Below, piece by piece: positions 24,807 through 32,869 of a DNA stretch of 64,000 nucleotides (position 1 is the first letter of the stretch; each line of letters starts with the position of its first letter). The DNA is taken from NCBI RefSeq assembly GCF_016583835.1, contig NZ_NRRW01000010.1:1-64000 (forward strand), given 5' to 3'. Source of the stretch: Thiococcus pfennigii (GTDB lineage: Bacteria; Pseudomonadota; Gammaproteobacteria; Chromatiales; Chromatiaceae). Under the pieces are notes generated by a model. The model was not told the DNA's origin and searched no databases. It saw nothing but the letters and a program-made list of their open reading frames with translations. Both the position numbers and the translations under genes were made by a program.

Positions 24807-24965
24807 GGCCTGCTCACGATGCGCTCGATGATCCGAGGCATTGGCGGGGGTGACGCCGCTCGGTCGATGAAGGCGGTTGATTTCCGAGTCCTGCTCAACC
24901 ATTGAGAGCGAAGGCGGTCGGCCCTGGTGGCCGGTTCGGCGAGTTCCGGAAGAGGAGGGATGCCG

Positions 24966-25769
24966 ATGGCGGCCCCGATCCGTGCCTTCCTGGTCGATCT
25001 GGACGGTGTCCTCTATCAGGGCGAGCGGCTGCTCGCCGGCGCCCGCGAGACGCTCGCGTGGCTCGGGTCGCGCGGCCTGCCGTTCCTGTTCGTGACGAAC
25101 ACGACGTCGCGGCCGCGCCGGGCGTTGGTCGAGAAGCTCGCGCGGCTCGGGATCGCTGCCGATGCCGGGCAGATCTGGACGCCGCCGGCGGCTGCGGCGC
25201 GACGGCTCGCCGGGCGCGGCAAGGCGGCGGCCTTGCCTGTCGTCCTCTATGTCGCGCCGGCGACGGTCGAGGACTTCGCCGCGTTGCCGCTGGCCGAGCC
25301 GGGCTTCGATGGGCTGGTCGCGGCCGTCGTCGTCGGCGACTACGGCGAGCGCTGGGGTTTCACCGCCTTGAACGGCGCCTTCCGCCAGCTGATGCAGCCG
25401 TCCCGGCCAGCCCTGATCGCGCTGGGGATGACCCGCTACTGGCAGGCCGAGGACGGGTTGCGGCTCGATACCGGACCGTTCGTCGCCGCCCTCGAGTACG
25501 CGAGCGGTCGGCGGGCCGAGGTGCTCGGCAAGCCGGCGCCGGCCTTCTTCGCCGCCGCGCTCGCGCAGCTCGGCGTCGGCGCCGAGGAGGCCTGCATGAT
25601 CGGTGACGACATCCGCGGCGACATCGGCGGGGCCCAGGACAGCGGGATCCGCGGCCTGCTGGTGAAGACCGGCAAGTACCGCCCCGGGGACCTCGAGGGC
25701 GAGATCCGCCCGATGGGCGTCATCGATTCGATCGCCGATCTGCCGGCCTGGTGGGACGCGCAGGGCTGA
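24966..25769 (+). CDS. HAD-superfamily IIA hydrolase (NagD/phospholysine phosphatase-like)
   Basis: The ATG at 24966 is eight bases after GAGGAGGG, which makes it better than the ATG at 24960. The 267-residue protein has the complete HAD set: FLVDLDGVLYQGERL (nucleophile Asp11 and Asp13), PFLFVTNTTSRPR (motif II Thr), VLGKPAPAFFAAAL (motif III Lys) and ACMIGDDIRGDIGGAQDSG (motif IV DD). The cap between motifs II and III is of the IIA type as in NagD, LHPP and 4-nitrophenylphosphatases. Metal-dependent phosphatase activity in the cytoplasm is expected; the substrate is unknown. It ends 50 bp before a convergent DUF1992 gene. Confidence 0.9.
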   Translation: MAAPIRAFLVDLDGVLYQGERLLAGARETLAWLGSRGLPFLFVTNTTSRPRRALVEKLARLGIAADAGQIWTPPAAAARRLAGRGKAAALPVVLYVAPATVEDFAALPLAEPGFDGLVAAVVVGDYGERWGFTALNGAFRQLMQPSRPALIALGMTRYWQAEDGLRLDTGPFVAALEYASGRRAEVLGKPAPAFFAAALAQLGVGAEEACMIGDDIRGDIGGAQDSGIRGLLVKTGKYRPGDLEGEIRPMGVIDSIADLPAWWDAQG

Positions 25770-25819
25770 TGGATCAGAACGCCTTGAAAGATTTCGAGGT
25801 CCCCATCACGCGCGCCGGG

Positions 25820-26221
25820 TCAGCCGTGCCCGAGCCGGGCCTGGAGCTTGTCGCGGTATTCGGCCTCGACGGCGCGGCCGAGGCCCTGGCCGGCCTCGCG
25901 CAGGCGCAGCTCCAGCAGGCGTAGGCGCTTCAGTTCCTGGGCACGCAGGGCCGGGTCCTCGATGCGATCGATCAGGGCCTCCACGTCGCGCACTTCCCGC
26001 AACGCCTCCAGCTCCGGGGGCAGGAAGCCCGCGTTCTTCAGCAGCAGATAGCCGGCCCGCAGGTCCTCGGGGACCATCGACAGGTCCTCCAGCGTCAGCG
26101 GCCGGCCGGCGCCCGGGAGGTCCTCGAGCTCGCCGCGGCCGATCGCGTCGCGGATCTGCCGCTCGGCGAGTTGGTCGATGAGGCCGAGGCCCGAGGCGCA
26201 CGAGGTGGGTGGCGTCTTCAC
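25820..26221 (-). CDS. DUF1992 / DnaJ-homologue C28-like protein
   Basis: A 133-residue soluble protein with the DUF1992 pattern: LGLIDQLAERQIRDAIGRGE, LEDLPGAGRPLTLEDLSMVP, EDLRAGYLLLKNAGFLPPEL and a long C-terminal helix (EALIDRIEDPALRAQELKRL). The family contains YhdN and a C-terminal domain of eukaryotic DNAJC28; the bacterial role is unknown. The ATG at 26221 is the only start that keeps the whole domain. It is convergent with the HAD gene and divergent from the short gene at 26369. Confidence 0.88.
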   Translation of the reverse strand: MKTPPTSCASGLGLIDQLAERQIRDAIGRGELEDLPGAGRPLTLEDLSMVPEDLRAGYLLLKNAGFLPPELEALREVRDVEALIDRIEDPALRAQELKRLRLLELRLREAGQGLGRAVEAEYRDKLQARLGHG

Positions 26222-26368
26222 CGCACCAGTCTAACCCACCCCGGCGCGGGGGTCGTCGACCGCCGGGGGACGGGATCGAGTCCTATAATGAATCTTCGGC
26301 ATCGCGCGGACCGGTCGCCTGCCGGGTGCGGTGCCGCGATCGCATCCAACCGAGCACGAGGGGGAGCT

Positions 26369-26572
26369 GTGAAACGATTCGGCATTCGCGTGACCTTGCC
26401 CGCCGGGGATCCGATGGGCGCCGCCCATCTGCTGGGCGAGGGTTGGGAGTATTTCCGCTGGTACGACACCGCCGCGGCGCGGGACGAGGCGCTCGCCGAC
26501 ATGGCGCGGCACCTGTCGTACTATCGGCCCGCGGATCGCGCCAGCCAGGTGCTCGAGAAGCTCGATCGCTGA
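26369..26572 (+). CDS. Small conserved protein (67 aa), unknown function
   Basis: A GTG start at 26369 with GGGGGAG just upstream gives 67 residues: VKRFGIRVTLPAGDPMGAAH, LLGEGWEYFRWYDTAAARDE, ALADMARHLSYYRPADRASQ, VLEKLDR. The chain has the look of a compact alpha/beta protein with conserved aromatic residues (WEYFRWYD), and it has no signal peptide. Proteins of this type are annotated as hypothetical in related genomes. It lies 49 bp before the symporter-kinase cluster and may belong to it. Confidence 0.65.
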   Translation: MKRFGIRVTLPAGDPMGAAHLLGEGWEYFRWYDTAAARDEALADMARHLSYYRPADRASQVLEKLDR

Positions 26573-26621
26573 GGTTGCGCACGGCGTACCCACGCACAGG
26601 ATCGGGCCTCCGCGACCGACG

Positions 26622-26822
26622 ATGCCTCATACACGCCTCCTGCACAAGCGCCTGCTCGCGGTCTTCTTGGCCGCGCTGCTGCTGTTGTTCTCGCCGCTGG
26701 TGCTGCCGCTCGAGGGGGCTGGGCGCTGGTTCGGCATCCCGGTCCTGTTCATCTACCTGTTCGCCGTCTGGGGCGGGGTGATCGCAGCGGCGGCCTGGGT
26801 GCTGTCGCGGTTGGGCGACTGA
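26622..26822 (+). CDS. Small two-span membrane protein, companion of the symporter-kinase
   Basis: A 66-residue protein with two hydrophobic segments: LLAVFLAALLLLFSPLVLPL (11-30) and IPVLFIYLFAVWGGVIAAAA (39-58). Its layout (basic start, span, short loop with RWFGIP, span) matches the small partner commonly encoded before sodium:solute symporters with kinase domains. The stop lies 19 bp before the symporter-kinase ATG, so co-expression is very likely. Confidence 0.75.
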   Translation: MPHTRLLHKRLLAVFLAALLLLFSPLVLPLEGAGRWFGIPVLFIYLFAVWGGVIAAAAWVLSRLGD

Positions 26823-26841
26823 CCGGGCGCGGGGCGTCGAC

Positions 26842-29589
26842 ATGATCGGTAACGCCCTGATCATCGGCCTGGCGTTCGCCTATCTCGGGCTCCTGTTCGG
26901 CGTCGCCTACTGGGCGGACCGCCGCGCCGACCAGGGCCGCTCGGTGATCGCGCACCCGACGATCTATGCGCTGTCGCTGGCGGTCTACTGCACGGCCTGG
27001 ACCTTCTACGGTAGCGTCGGGCGGGCGGCGGCGAGTGGCCTCGACTTCCTCACCATCTACCTCGGGCCGACGCTGATGGCGCTGCTCTGGGGTTCGTTGT
27101 TGGTCAAGATGGTCCGCGTCAGCAAGGCCGAGCGGATCACCTCGATCGCCGACTTCATCGGCTCGCGCTATGGCAAGAGCCAGGTCCTCGGTGGGCTGGT
27201 GACCGTGATCGCGGTCGTCGGCGTCGTGCCCTATATCGCCCTGCAGCTCAAGGCGATCGCCTGGAGCTTCCAGATCCTCCACCACTACCCCGAGGTGCGG
27301 ATGCCCGGCGACGGGGACCAGCCGCTGTGGGGCGATACGGCCTTCGTCATCGCGCTGTTGCTCGCGGCCTTCACGATCCTCTTCGGGACCCGTCAGCTCG
27401 ACGCCAGCGAACGGCACGAGGGGCTGGTCGCGGCGATTGCGGTCGAGTCGCTGGTCAAGCTAGTCGCCTTCCTCGTCGCCGGTGTCTACATCACCTACCG
27501 GCTGCTGAACCTCGAGGGCGTCGCGCCGCCGCCGTCGCTGCCGCCGTTGTCGCCGGACATCCCGCCGCTGCTCGATTGGCTGGCGATCTCGGGCCTTGCG
27601 GCCCTGGCGGTGATGCTGCTGCCGCGCCAGTTCCAGGTGGCCGTCGTCGAGAACGGCGACGTGCGCCACGTGCGCCGCGCCATCTGGCTGTTTCCGCTCT
27701 ATCTGTTTCTAATCAATCTGTTCGTGTTGCCGATCGCAGTCGCCGGGCTGGTCGTCTTCCCCGACGGCGACGTCGACGCCGACACCTTCATGTTGACGCT
27801 GCCGATCGCCTTCGAGCAACCCTGGCTGGCGCTGCTGGTCTTCGTCGGCGGGCTGTCGGCGGCGACCGGCATGGTCATCGTCGAGACCATCGCGCTCTCG
27901 ACCATGGTCAGCAACGACCTGATCCTGCCGCTCCTGCTGCGACGCGCGCGCGGCCGCTCGCCGCCGGCCGACCTCGGGCGGCGGCTGCTCGCGATCCGCC
28001 GTGGGGCGATCGTCGCGATCCTGCTGCTCGGCTATCTCTACTATCGGTTCGCCGGCGAGGCCTATGCGCTGGTCAGCATCGGCCTGATCAGCTTCGTCGC
28101 CGTGGCCCAGTTCGCGCCGGCCGTGATCGGCGGCCTCTACTGGCGCGGCGGCACCCGCGAGGGGGCGCTGGCGGGGCTGAGCGCCGGCTTTCTCGTCTGG
28201 GTCTACACCCTGTTGCTGCCGTCGTTCGCCAAGTCCGCCTGGCTGCCGGTGGCCTTCATGGAGTCCGGCCCGGGCGGGCTCGATCTGCTGGCACCGCTCG
28301 CGCTGTTCGGCGTCGTCGGCTGGAACGAGATCACCCATGGGCTGTTCTGGAGCCTGACGGCCAATATCGTTGCCTTCGTCGCGGTCTCGGCGCTGCGCGA
28401 GCCCAATGCCGTCGAGGCCGCGCAGGCGCGGCTGTTCGTCGATGTCGAGCGGCGCGCCGCCCTGAAGCGGGCGACCCTCTGGCGCGGTAGCGCCGAGGTC
28501 GCCGAGCTGAGGGCGCTGGCCGAACGGTTCCTCGGTGTCGAGCGCACGCAGGCCGCCTTCGGCCGGTTCGCGCAGGCGCGCGGCATCGCCGATCCGGCGG
28601 CCCTGCCGGCCGATGGCGAGACCGTCGACTTTGCCGAAACCCTGCTCTCGGGGGCGGTCGGCGGTGCCTCGGCACGGGTCATGGTGGCCTCGGTCACCGA
28701 CGAGGAGGCGATCGGCCTCGACGAGGTCCTGAGCATCCTCGACGAGGCCTCGCAGATCCGCGCCTACAGCCGCGAGCTGGAGCGCAAATCGCTCGCCCTG
28801 GAGGCGGCGACGGCCGAGCTGCGCGAGGCCAACCGGCGCCTCACCGAGCTCGACCGGATGAAGGACGACTTCATGTCCTCGGTCACCCACGAGCTGCGCA
28901 CGCCGCTCGCCTCGATCCGCGCCTTCTCCGAGATCCTCCACGACGACCCGGATCTGCCGCTGGAGCAACGCCGGCGTTTCCTCGGGATCCTGGTCAGCGA
29001 GACCGAGCGGCTCTCGCGCCTGGTCAGCCAGGTCCTGGATCTGGCCAAGATCGAGTCCGGCCACGTCGACTGGCGCACCGAGGTCGTGTCGCTGCAGGCG
29101 GTGATCGACCAGGCCCTCGCCGCGACCGGGCGACTCGTCGCCGAGCGGGGCATCGAGGTCCGCCAGGATGTCCCGGCGGCACCGGCGCTGGTCTGGGCCG
29201 ATCGCGACCGCCTGGTCCAGGTGCTCGTCAACCTGCTCTCGAACGCCGCCAAGTTCGCGCCGCCGGCCGCCGGGCGGGTCGGCATCCGCCTCGTCGCGGC
29301 GGGCCCCGGCTGGCGCCTCTGCGTGAGCGACAACGGCCCCGGGATCCCCGAGGCCGATCGCGGCCTGGTATTCGAGAAGTTCCGCCAGTCGGCGAGCGGC
29401 GGCAAGCCGCTCGGCACCGGGCTCGGCCTGCCGATCAGCCGCCAGATCGTCGAACACCTGGGCGGTCGCCTGTGGGTCGCGGGTGGGACGGGAAAAGGTG
29501 CTACCCTTTGCTTCGAACTTCCCGCCCATCGACCGGCCCAGGCGGAGCGAGGATCCGACTATGACCAAACGCATCCTGATCATCGATGA
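26842..29589 (+). CDS. Sodium:solute symporter fused to sensor histidine kinase (CbrA-like)
   Basis: A 915-residue inner-membrane protein. Residues 1 to about 520 form an SLC5/SSS symporter with a dozen or so spans (AYLGLLFGVAYWADRRADQG, YCTAWTFYGSVGRAAASGL, SIADFIGSRYGKS, FGTRQLDASERHEGLVAAIA). A linker follows, then a coiled segment (LERKSLALEAATAELREANR), then the kinase: H-box FMSSVTHELRTPLASIRAF (His at about 683), N-box NLLSNAAKFAPP, G-boxes VSDNGPGIPEADRGLVFEKF and GTGLGLPISRQIVEHLGG. As in CbrA, transport or binding of a solute is thought to be coupled to phosphotransfer. Its partner regulator overlaps the 3' end by 29 bp. Confidence 0.92.
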   Translation: MIGNALIIGLAFAYLGLLFGVAYWADRRADQGRSVIAHPTIYALSLAVYCTAWTFYGSVGRAAASGLDFLTIYLGPTLMALLWGSLLVKMVRVSKAERITSIADFIGSRYGKSQVLGGLVTVIAVVGVVPYIALQLKAIAWSFQILHHYPEVRMPGDGDQPLWGDTAFVIALLLAAFTILFGTRQLDASERHEGLVAAIAVESLVKLVAFLVAGVYITYRLLNLEGVAPPPSLPPLSPDIPPLLDWLAISGLAALAVMLLPRQFQVAVVENGDVRHVRRAIWLFPLYLFLINLFVLPIAVAGLVVFPDGDVDADTFMLTLPIAFEQPWLALLVFVGGLSAATGMVIVETIALSTMVSNDLILPLLLRRARGRSPPADLGRRLLAIRRGAIVAILLLGYLYYRFAGEAYALVSIGLISFVAVAQFAPAVIGGLYWRGGTREGALAGLSAGFLVWVYTLLLPSFAKSAWLPVAFMESGPGGLDLLAPLALFGVVGWNEITHGLFWSLTANIVAFVAVSALREPNAVEAAQARLFVDVERRAALKRATLWRGSAEVAELRALAERFLGVERTQAAFGRFAQARGIADPAALPADGETVDFAETLLSGAVGGASARVMVASVTDEEAIGLDEVLSILDEASQIRAYSRELERKSLALEAATAELREANRRLTELDRMKDDFMSSVTHELRTPLASIRAFSEILHDDPDLPLEQRRRFLGILVSETERLSRLVSQVLDLAKIESGHVDWRTEVVSLQAVIDQALAATGRLVAERGIEVRQDVPAAPALVWADRDRLVQVLVNLLSNAAKFAPPAAGRVGIRLVAAGPGWRLCVSDNGPGIPEADRGLVFEKFRQSASGGKPLGTGLGLPISRQIVEHLGGRLWVAGGTGKGATLCFELPAHRPAQAERGSDYDQTHPDHR

Positions 29590-29935
29590 CGAGCCCAATA
29601 TCGTCATATCGCTCGAATTCCTGATGACGCGCGAGGGTCATGAGGTGCGGGTCGCCGGTGACGGGGAGGCGGGCCTGGCCGAGGCGCGGCGCTGCCGGCC
29701 GGACCTGATCGTCCTCGACGTCATGATGCCGAAGCTCGATGGCTTCGCGGTGCTCGAGGCGCTGCGCGCCGATCCGGACCTGGCCGCGACGCCGGTCCTG
29801 ATGCTGACCGCCAAGGGGCGCGAGGCCGAGCGGCGCAAGGGCCTCGAGCTGGGCGCCGAGGCCTACATGCCCAAGCCCTTCTCGACCCGCGACCTGGTCA
29901 GGAAGATCGCCGAGCTGCTCGCGCGGGACGCCTGA
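29561..29935 (+). CDS. Single-domain response regulator partner of the symporter-kinase
   Basis: The ATG at 29561 lies inside the end of the kinase gene; an AGGA is well spaced before it. The 124 residues are a receiver domain only: MTKRILIIDDEPN (acidic pair Asp9/Asp10), LIVLDVMMPKLDG (phospho-Asp53), LMLTAKGREAE (Thr) and EAYMPKPFSTRDL (Lys). There is no output domain, so it would act by protein-protein contact or as a phosphotransfer intermediate. The overlap with the kinase gene argues for a fixed pair. Confidence 0.9.
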   Translation: MTKRILIIDDEPNIVISLEFLMTREGHEVRVAGDGEAGLAEARRCRPDLIVLDVMMPKLDGFAVLEALRADPDLAATPVLMLTAKGREAERRKGLELGAEAYMPKPFSTRDLVRKIAELLARDA

Positions 29936-29973
29936 GGGGGACCGGCGCCGAGCCATCACCAGCCGGGGGAGCC

Positions 29974-31428
29974 ATGAGCGAGATCCAGGCCCGGGCCGCC
30001 GCGCCCGACACCGCATCCGATCAGGTCCCGTTGCGTGCGCTGGCGCGGTCGCGGCCGGTCGTCGTGGCGCCGGCGAGCACGGTGCGCGCGACGCTCCAGC
30101 GGATCGCCGAGGCGGGGGGCGATGTGGCCATCGTCGCCGATCCGACCAGCGGCCTGCCGCTCGGGCTGATCCGGCTGCCCGAGATGTTGTCGTTGATCGA
30201 TGAGAGCGGCGGGCTCGATGGGCCGGTCGCCGCGGCGATGCTCGGTGCGCCGCTGACGATCGCCGCCGATGCCCCGGCGCACCGTGCCCGGGTGATGATG
30301 GCCAAGCGCGGCGTCGCCCATGTCTTGCTGACCGAACCGGACGGCCGCCTCTTCGGCCTGGTCGGGCAGGCCGACCTGCTCGGGCCGCGCGTTGCCGGCG
30401 CCGAGGCCCTGATCGGCGCGATCAACGCGGCGCGCGACCTCGCGGCGATGACCGCGGCGGCCGATGCCGTGCGCCGCCGCGCCGCCGAGTTGCTGCGCTC
30501 CGGGATGGCCGTCGAGCCACTCTGCCAGTGGCTCTCGGGCCTCAACGACCTGATCGGGATGCGCACGATCGAGCTGATCGAGGACGAGTACGACCTGCCG
30601 CCCGTGCCCTGGTGCTGGATGGTCTTCGGCTCCGAGGGTCGCATGGAGCAGACCTTCGCCACCGACCAGGACAATGGGCTGCTCTTCGTGCCGTCGGCGC
30701 CCGAGCGCACCGAAGAGGTGCGACAGGCCTTCCTACCGTTCGCCAGGGCGGTCAACGAGGCCCTGCACCACTGCGGCTTCGAGCGCTGTCGCGGCGGGAT
30801 CATGGCCGGCAACGCGGCCTGCTGCCTGAGCGCCGAGGAGTGGCAGGGGCGCTTCGCCGCCTGGCTGCGCGTGCCGCAGCCGCAGGCGCTGCTCAACGGC
30901 ACCATCTTCTTCGATTTCCGCCCGCTCTACGGCAACGACGAGCCCGTGGATCGGCTGCGTGCCTGGCTCGCTGCCGAGGCGCCCGGCCATGATCGGTTCT
31001 TTCGCGCGCTCGCCGAGCAGGCCCTGGCCGTCGCGCCGCCGCTCGGCTGGGGCGGGCGGCTGCGATCGGATCGCAACCGCGAACACCCGCGCACGATCGA
31101 TCTGAAGGTGCGTGGCGCACGGCTGTTCACCGATGCCGCGCGCCTGTGGGCGCTGCGCGAGGGGGTCTGGGCGACCGGCACCGCCGATCGGTTGCGGGCC
31201 GTCGCCGCCGCGCGCCGTTGGGGCGGCGCGGATACGGCCGCCGAGATCGAGGCCTTCCACCTGGTGCAGCGCTTCCGCTTCGAGCGCCAGCTTCAGACCC
31301 GGGACCCGGAGGCGGCCAACCGGGTCGCCCCGTCGGCCCTCAACGAGCTGCGGCGGATGATGCTGAAGGAGGCCCTGCGCCAGGCGCGCCGCCTCCAGCT
31401 GCGCCTACGCCAGGAGCACGGGCTCTGA
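29974..31428 (+). CDS. CBS-domain protein with DUF294 nucleotidyltransferase
   Basis: A 484-residue cytoplasmic protein. The first 130 residues hold two CBS-type repeats (SRPVVVAPASTVRATLQRIA; ITIAADAPAHRARVMMAKRG-like region ending HVLLTEPDGRLFGLV). Then comes the DUF294 nucleotidyltransferase-like domain with WMVFGSEGRMEQTFATDQDN (about 214-233), the GS...E.T..TD.D signature, and after it the C-terminal helical DUF294 substrate-binding region (IDLKVRGARLFTDAARLWAL). The usual N-terminal cyclic-nucleotide domain is absent. Genes of this type commonly neighbour acetate/SSS symporters, as here (38 bp after the regulator), so a role in controlling the symporter system is likely but unproven. 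Confidence 0.88.
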   Translation: MSEIQARAAAPDTASDQVPLRALARSRPVVVAPASTVRATLQRIAEAGGDVAIVADPTSGLPLGLIRLPEMLSLIDESGGLDGPVAAAMLGAPLTIAADAPAHRARVMMAKRGVAHVLLTEPDGRLFGLVGQADLLGPRVAGAEALIGAINAARDLAAMTAAADAVRRRAAELLRSGMAVEPLCQWLSGLNDLIGMRTIELIEDEYDLPPVPWCWMVFGSEGRMEQTFATDQDNGLLFVPSAPERTEEVRQAFLPFARAVNEALHHCGFERCRGGIMAGNAACCLSAEEWQGRFAAWLRVPQPQALLNGTIFFDFRPLYGNDEPVDRLRAWLAAEAPGHDRFFRALAEQALAVAPPLGWGGRLRSDRNREHPRTIDLKVRGARLFTDAARLWALREGVWATGTADRLRAVAAARRWGGADTAAEIEAFHLVQRFRFERQLQTRDPEAANRVAPSALNELRRMMLKEALRQARRLQLRLRQEHGL

Positions 31429-31593
31429 GGGGACGGGCGGTCAGGCGACTCCCGGAAGAGAACGCACCCGGCTTGCGCGGCTGTCCATCGAACCGAAGAG
31501 CGGCCGTTGGACGGTGCGCGACGCGCATCGGACACCGTAGCAGCCTCCACCGAGCGGGTGAGCCGGATTCACGCAAGGCCTCTTTACCGTTGG

Positions 31594-31670
31594 CTGACGG
31601 CTGACGGCTGACGGCTGACGGCTGACGGCTGACGGCTGACGGCTGGAAGCTGACGGCTGGAAGCTGATGG
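31594..31670. repeat. Heptanucleotide tandem repeat (CTGACGG), about 11 units
   Basis: CTGACGG is repeated exactly seven times from 31594 to 31642, then alternates as CTGGAAG, CTGACGG, CTGGAAG, CTGATGG up to 31670. The array lies in the 278-bp gap between the convergent DUF294 gene and the rhodanese gene, 37 bp beyond the latter's stop. The rest of the gap shows nothing else. Confidence 0.95.
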
Positions 31671-31706
31671 CCCCATCGAGAGGTCTCTTGTCCCGCGGGA
31701 GTTGCC

Positions 31707-32174
31707 TCAGTCCCTCGGGCGCAGCTGCTCGGGGCGCAGGCGGGGCGTGAAGTAGACGTCGGCCTCGTCGAGGTCCACCGGCGCCCCGGCGCCATCGACG
31801 AGCGGCTGCTCGTAGTCCTTCCAGCCGCGCAGGCCGGTCTGCAGCGAGGCGACGTCCTGGTAGCCGAGGACGATCAGCGAGTTGGCCGCGAGCACGCTGC
31901 GGTGCCCGGAGCGGCAGACGAGGACGACCTCGCGCGCACGGGCCTCCACCAGCTCCGGGATGGTCTCCTCGTAGTCCCACTCGCAGGCCGACTCCAGGAT
32001 ACCGCGCGGCACGTTGAGCGAGCCGGCGATGTGCATCGCCTCGAACTCGTAGGGCTCGCGCACGTCGACGATCAGCAGGTCCGGGTTGGCGGCAAGCCGC
32101 TCGACCAGATCCCAGGGCATGATCTCCCGCACGTCGGCCAGGCAGTCTTGGATCAACGCGAGAAAATTCTTCAT
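31707..32174 (-). CDS. Rhodanese-domain protein overlapping the NarL-like gene
   Basis: A 155-residue cytoplasmic protein with one rhodanese domain: LLIVDVREPYEFEAMHIAGS, then the active-site loop VLVCRSGHRSVLAAN with Cys87, and GLRGWKDYEQPLV. The C-terminal 20 residues are acidic. Single-domain rhodaneses carry or transfer sulfane sulfur. The ATG overlaps the stop of the NarL-like regulator (ATGA), so its synthesis is coupled to that two-component pair, which suggests it is part of the regulatory output or its signal chemistry. Confidence 0.9.
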   Translation of the reverse strand: MKNFLALIQDCLADVREIMPWDLVERLAANPDLLIVDVREPYEFEAMHIAGSLNVPRGILESACEWDYEETIPELVEARAREVVLVCRSGHRSVLAANSLIVLGYQDVASLQTGLRGWKDYEQPLVDGAGAPVDLDEADVYFTPRLRPEQLRPRD

Positions 32175-32869
32175 CGATCTTCCTCGAATGGTGCGCGGTC
32201 GGTCGCGCCCGCGGCATCGCGCGGCTGGCCGCGCAGGCAGAGGCTGTTCTCGACGGCGATGACGGCGGCCTCGACCCGCGAGTGCACCGCGAGCTTGCGC
32301 AGGATCGCCTTGACGTGGAGCTTGACCGTGCCCTCGGTGATCCCCAGGCTGCGGGCGATCACCTTGTTGCTGTGCCCGCCGGCCAGGTGGCAGAGGATCT
32401 CCAGCTCGCGCGGTGTGAGCTCGGAGAAGGTCTTCTGCGGCTGGGCGGGCTTGGCTGCCGCCTGCACGGCCTTGGCCAGGATGCCGGTGAGGTCCGGGGC
32501 GACCGTCGTGCGCCCGGCGACGATCTCACCGAGGGCCGCGATCAGCTCGTCGGGCTCCATGTCCTTGAGCAGGTAGCCCTGCGCGCCCTCGCGCAGCGAT
32601 TCGATGACGTCGTGCTCATCGGTGCTGGTCGTGAGCATCGCGATCGGCAGGGTCGGGTGTTCGGCGCGCAGCCGGCGCAGGACCTCTAGACCGCTCGCCT
32701 CGGGCATGCGCATGTCGAGCAGGACGACGTCGGGGGCGGTCTGGGCGGCCAGGCGGCGGCCCTCGTGGCAGTCGCCGACGGCACCGACGACCGTGATGCC
32801 GCGCCGCTCCAGCAGCTCTTGCAGGCCGACGCGAAACAGCGCGTGGTCGTCGATCAAGAGGACGCGCAT
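32171..32869 (-). CDS. NarL/FixJ-family response regulator with LuxR-type HTH
   Basis: A 232-residue regulator. Receiver: MRVLLIDDHALFRVGLQELL, phospho-acceptor Asp52 in VVLLDMRMPEASG, MLTTSTDEHD and GYLLKDMEPDEL. A linker of about 30 residues leads to a LuxR/NarL helix-turn-helix: LTPRELEILCHLAGGHSNKV, IARSLGITEGTVKLHVKAIL. The start codon overlaps the stop of the NarX-like sensor, and the stop overlaps the rhodanese start, so the order is sensor-regulator-rhodanese in one transcript. The closest known type by architecture is NarL/NarP. The signal cannot be read from sequence. Confidence 0.93.
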   Translation of the reverse strand: MRVLLIDDHALFRVGLQELLERRGITVVGAVGDCHEGRRLAAQTAPDVVLLDMRMPEASGLEVLRRLRAEHPTLPIAMLTTSTDEHDVIESLREGAQGYLLKDMEPDELIAALGEIVAGRTTVAPDLTGILAKAVQAAAKPAQPQKTFSELTPRELEILCHLAGGHSNKVIARSLGITEGTVKLHVKAILRKLAVHSRVEAAVIAVENSLCLRGQPRDAAGATDRAPFEEDR

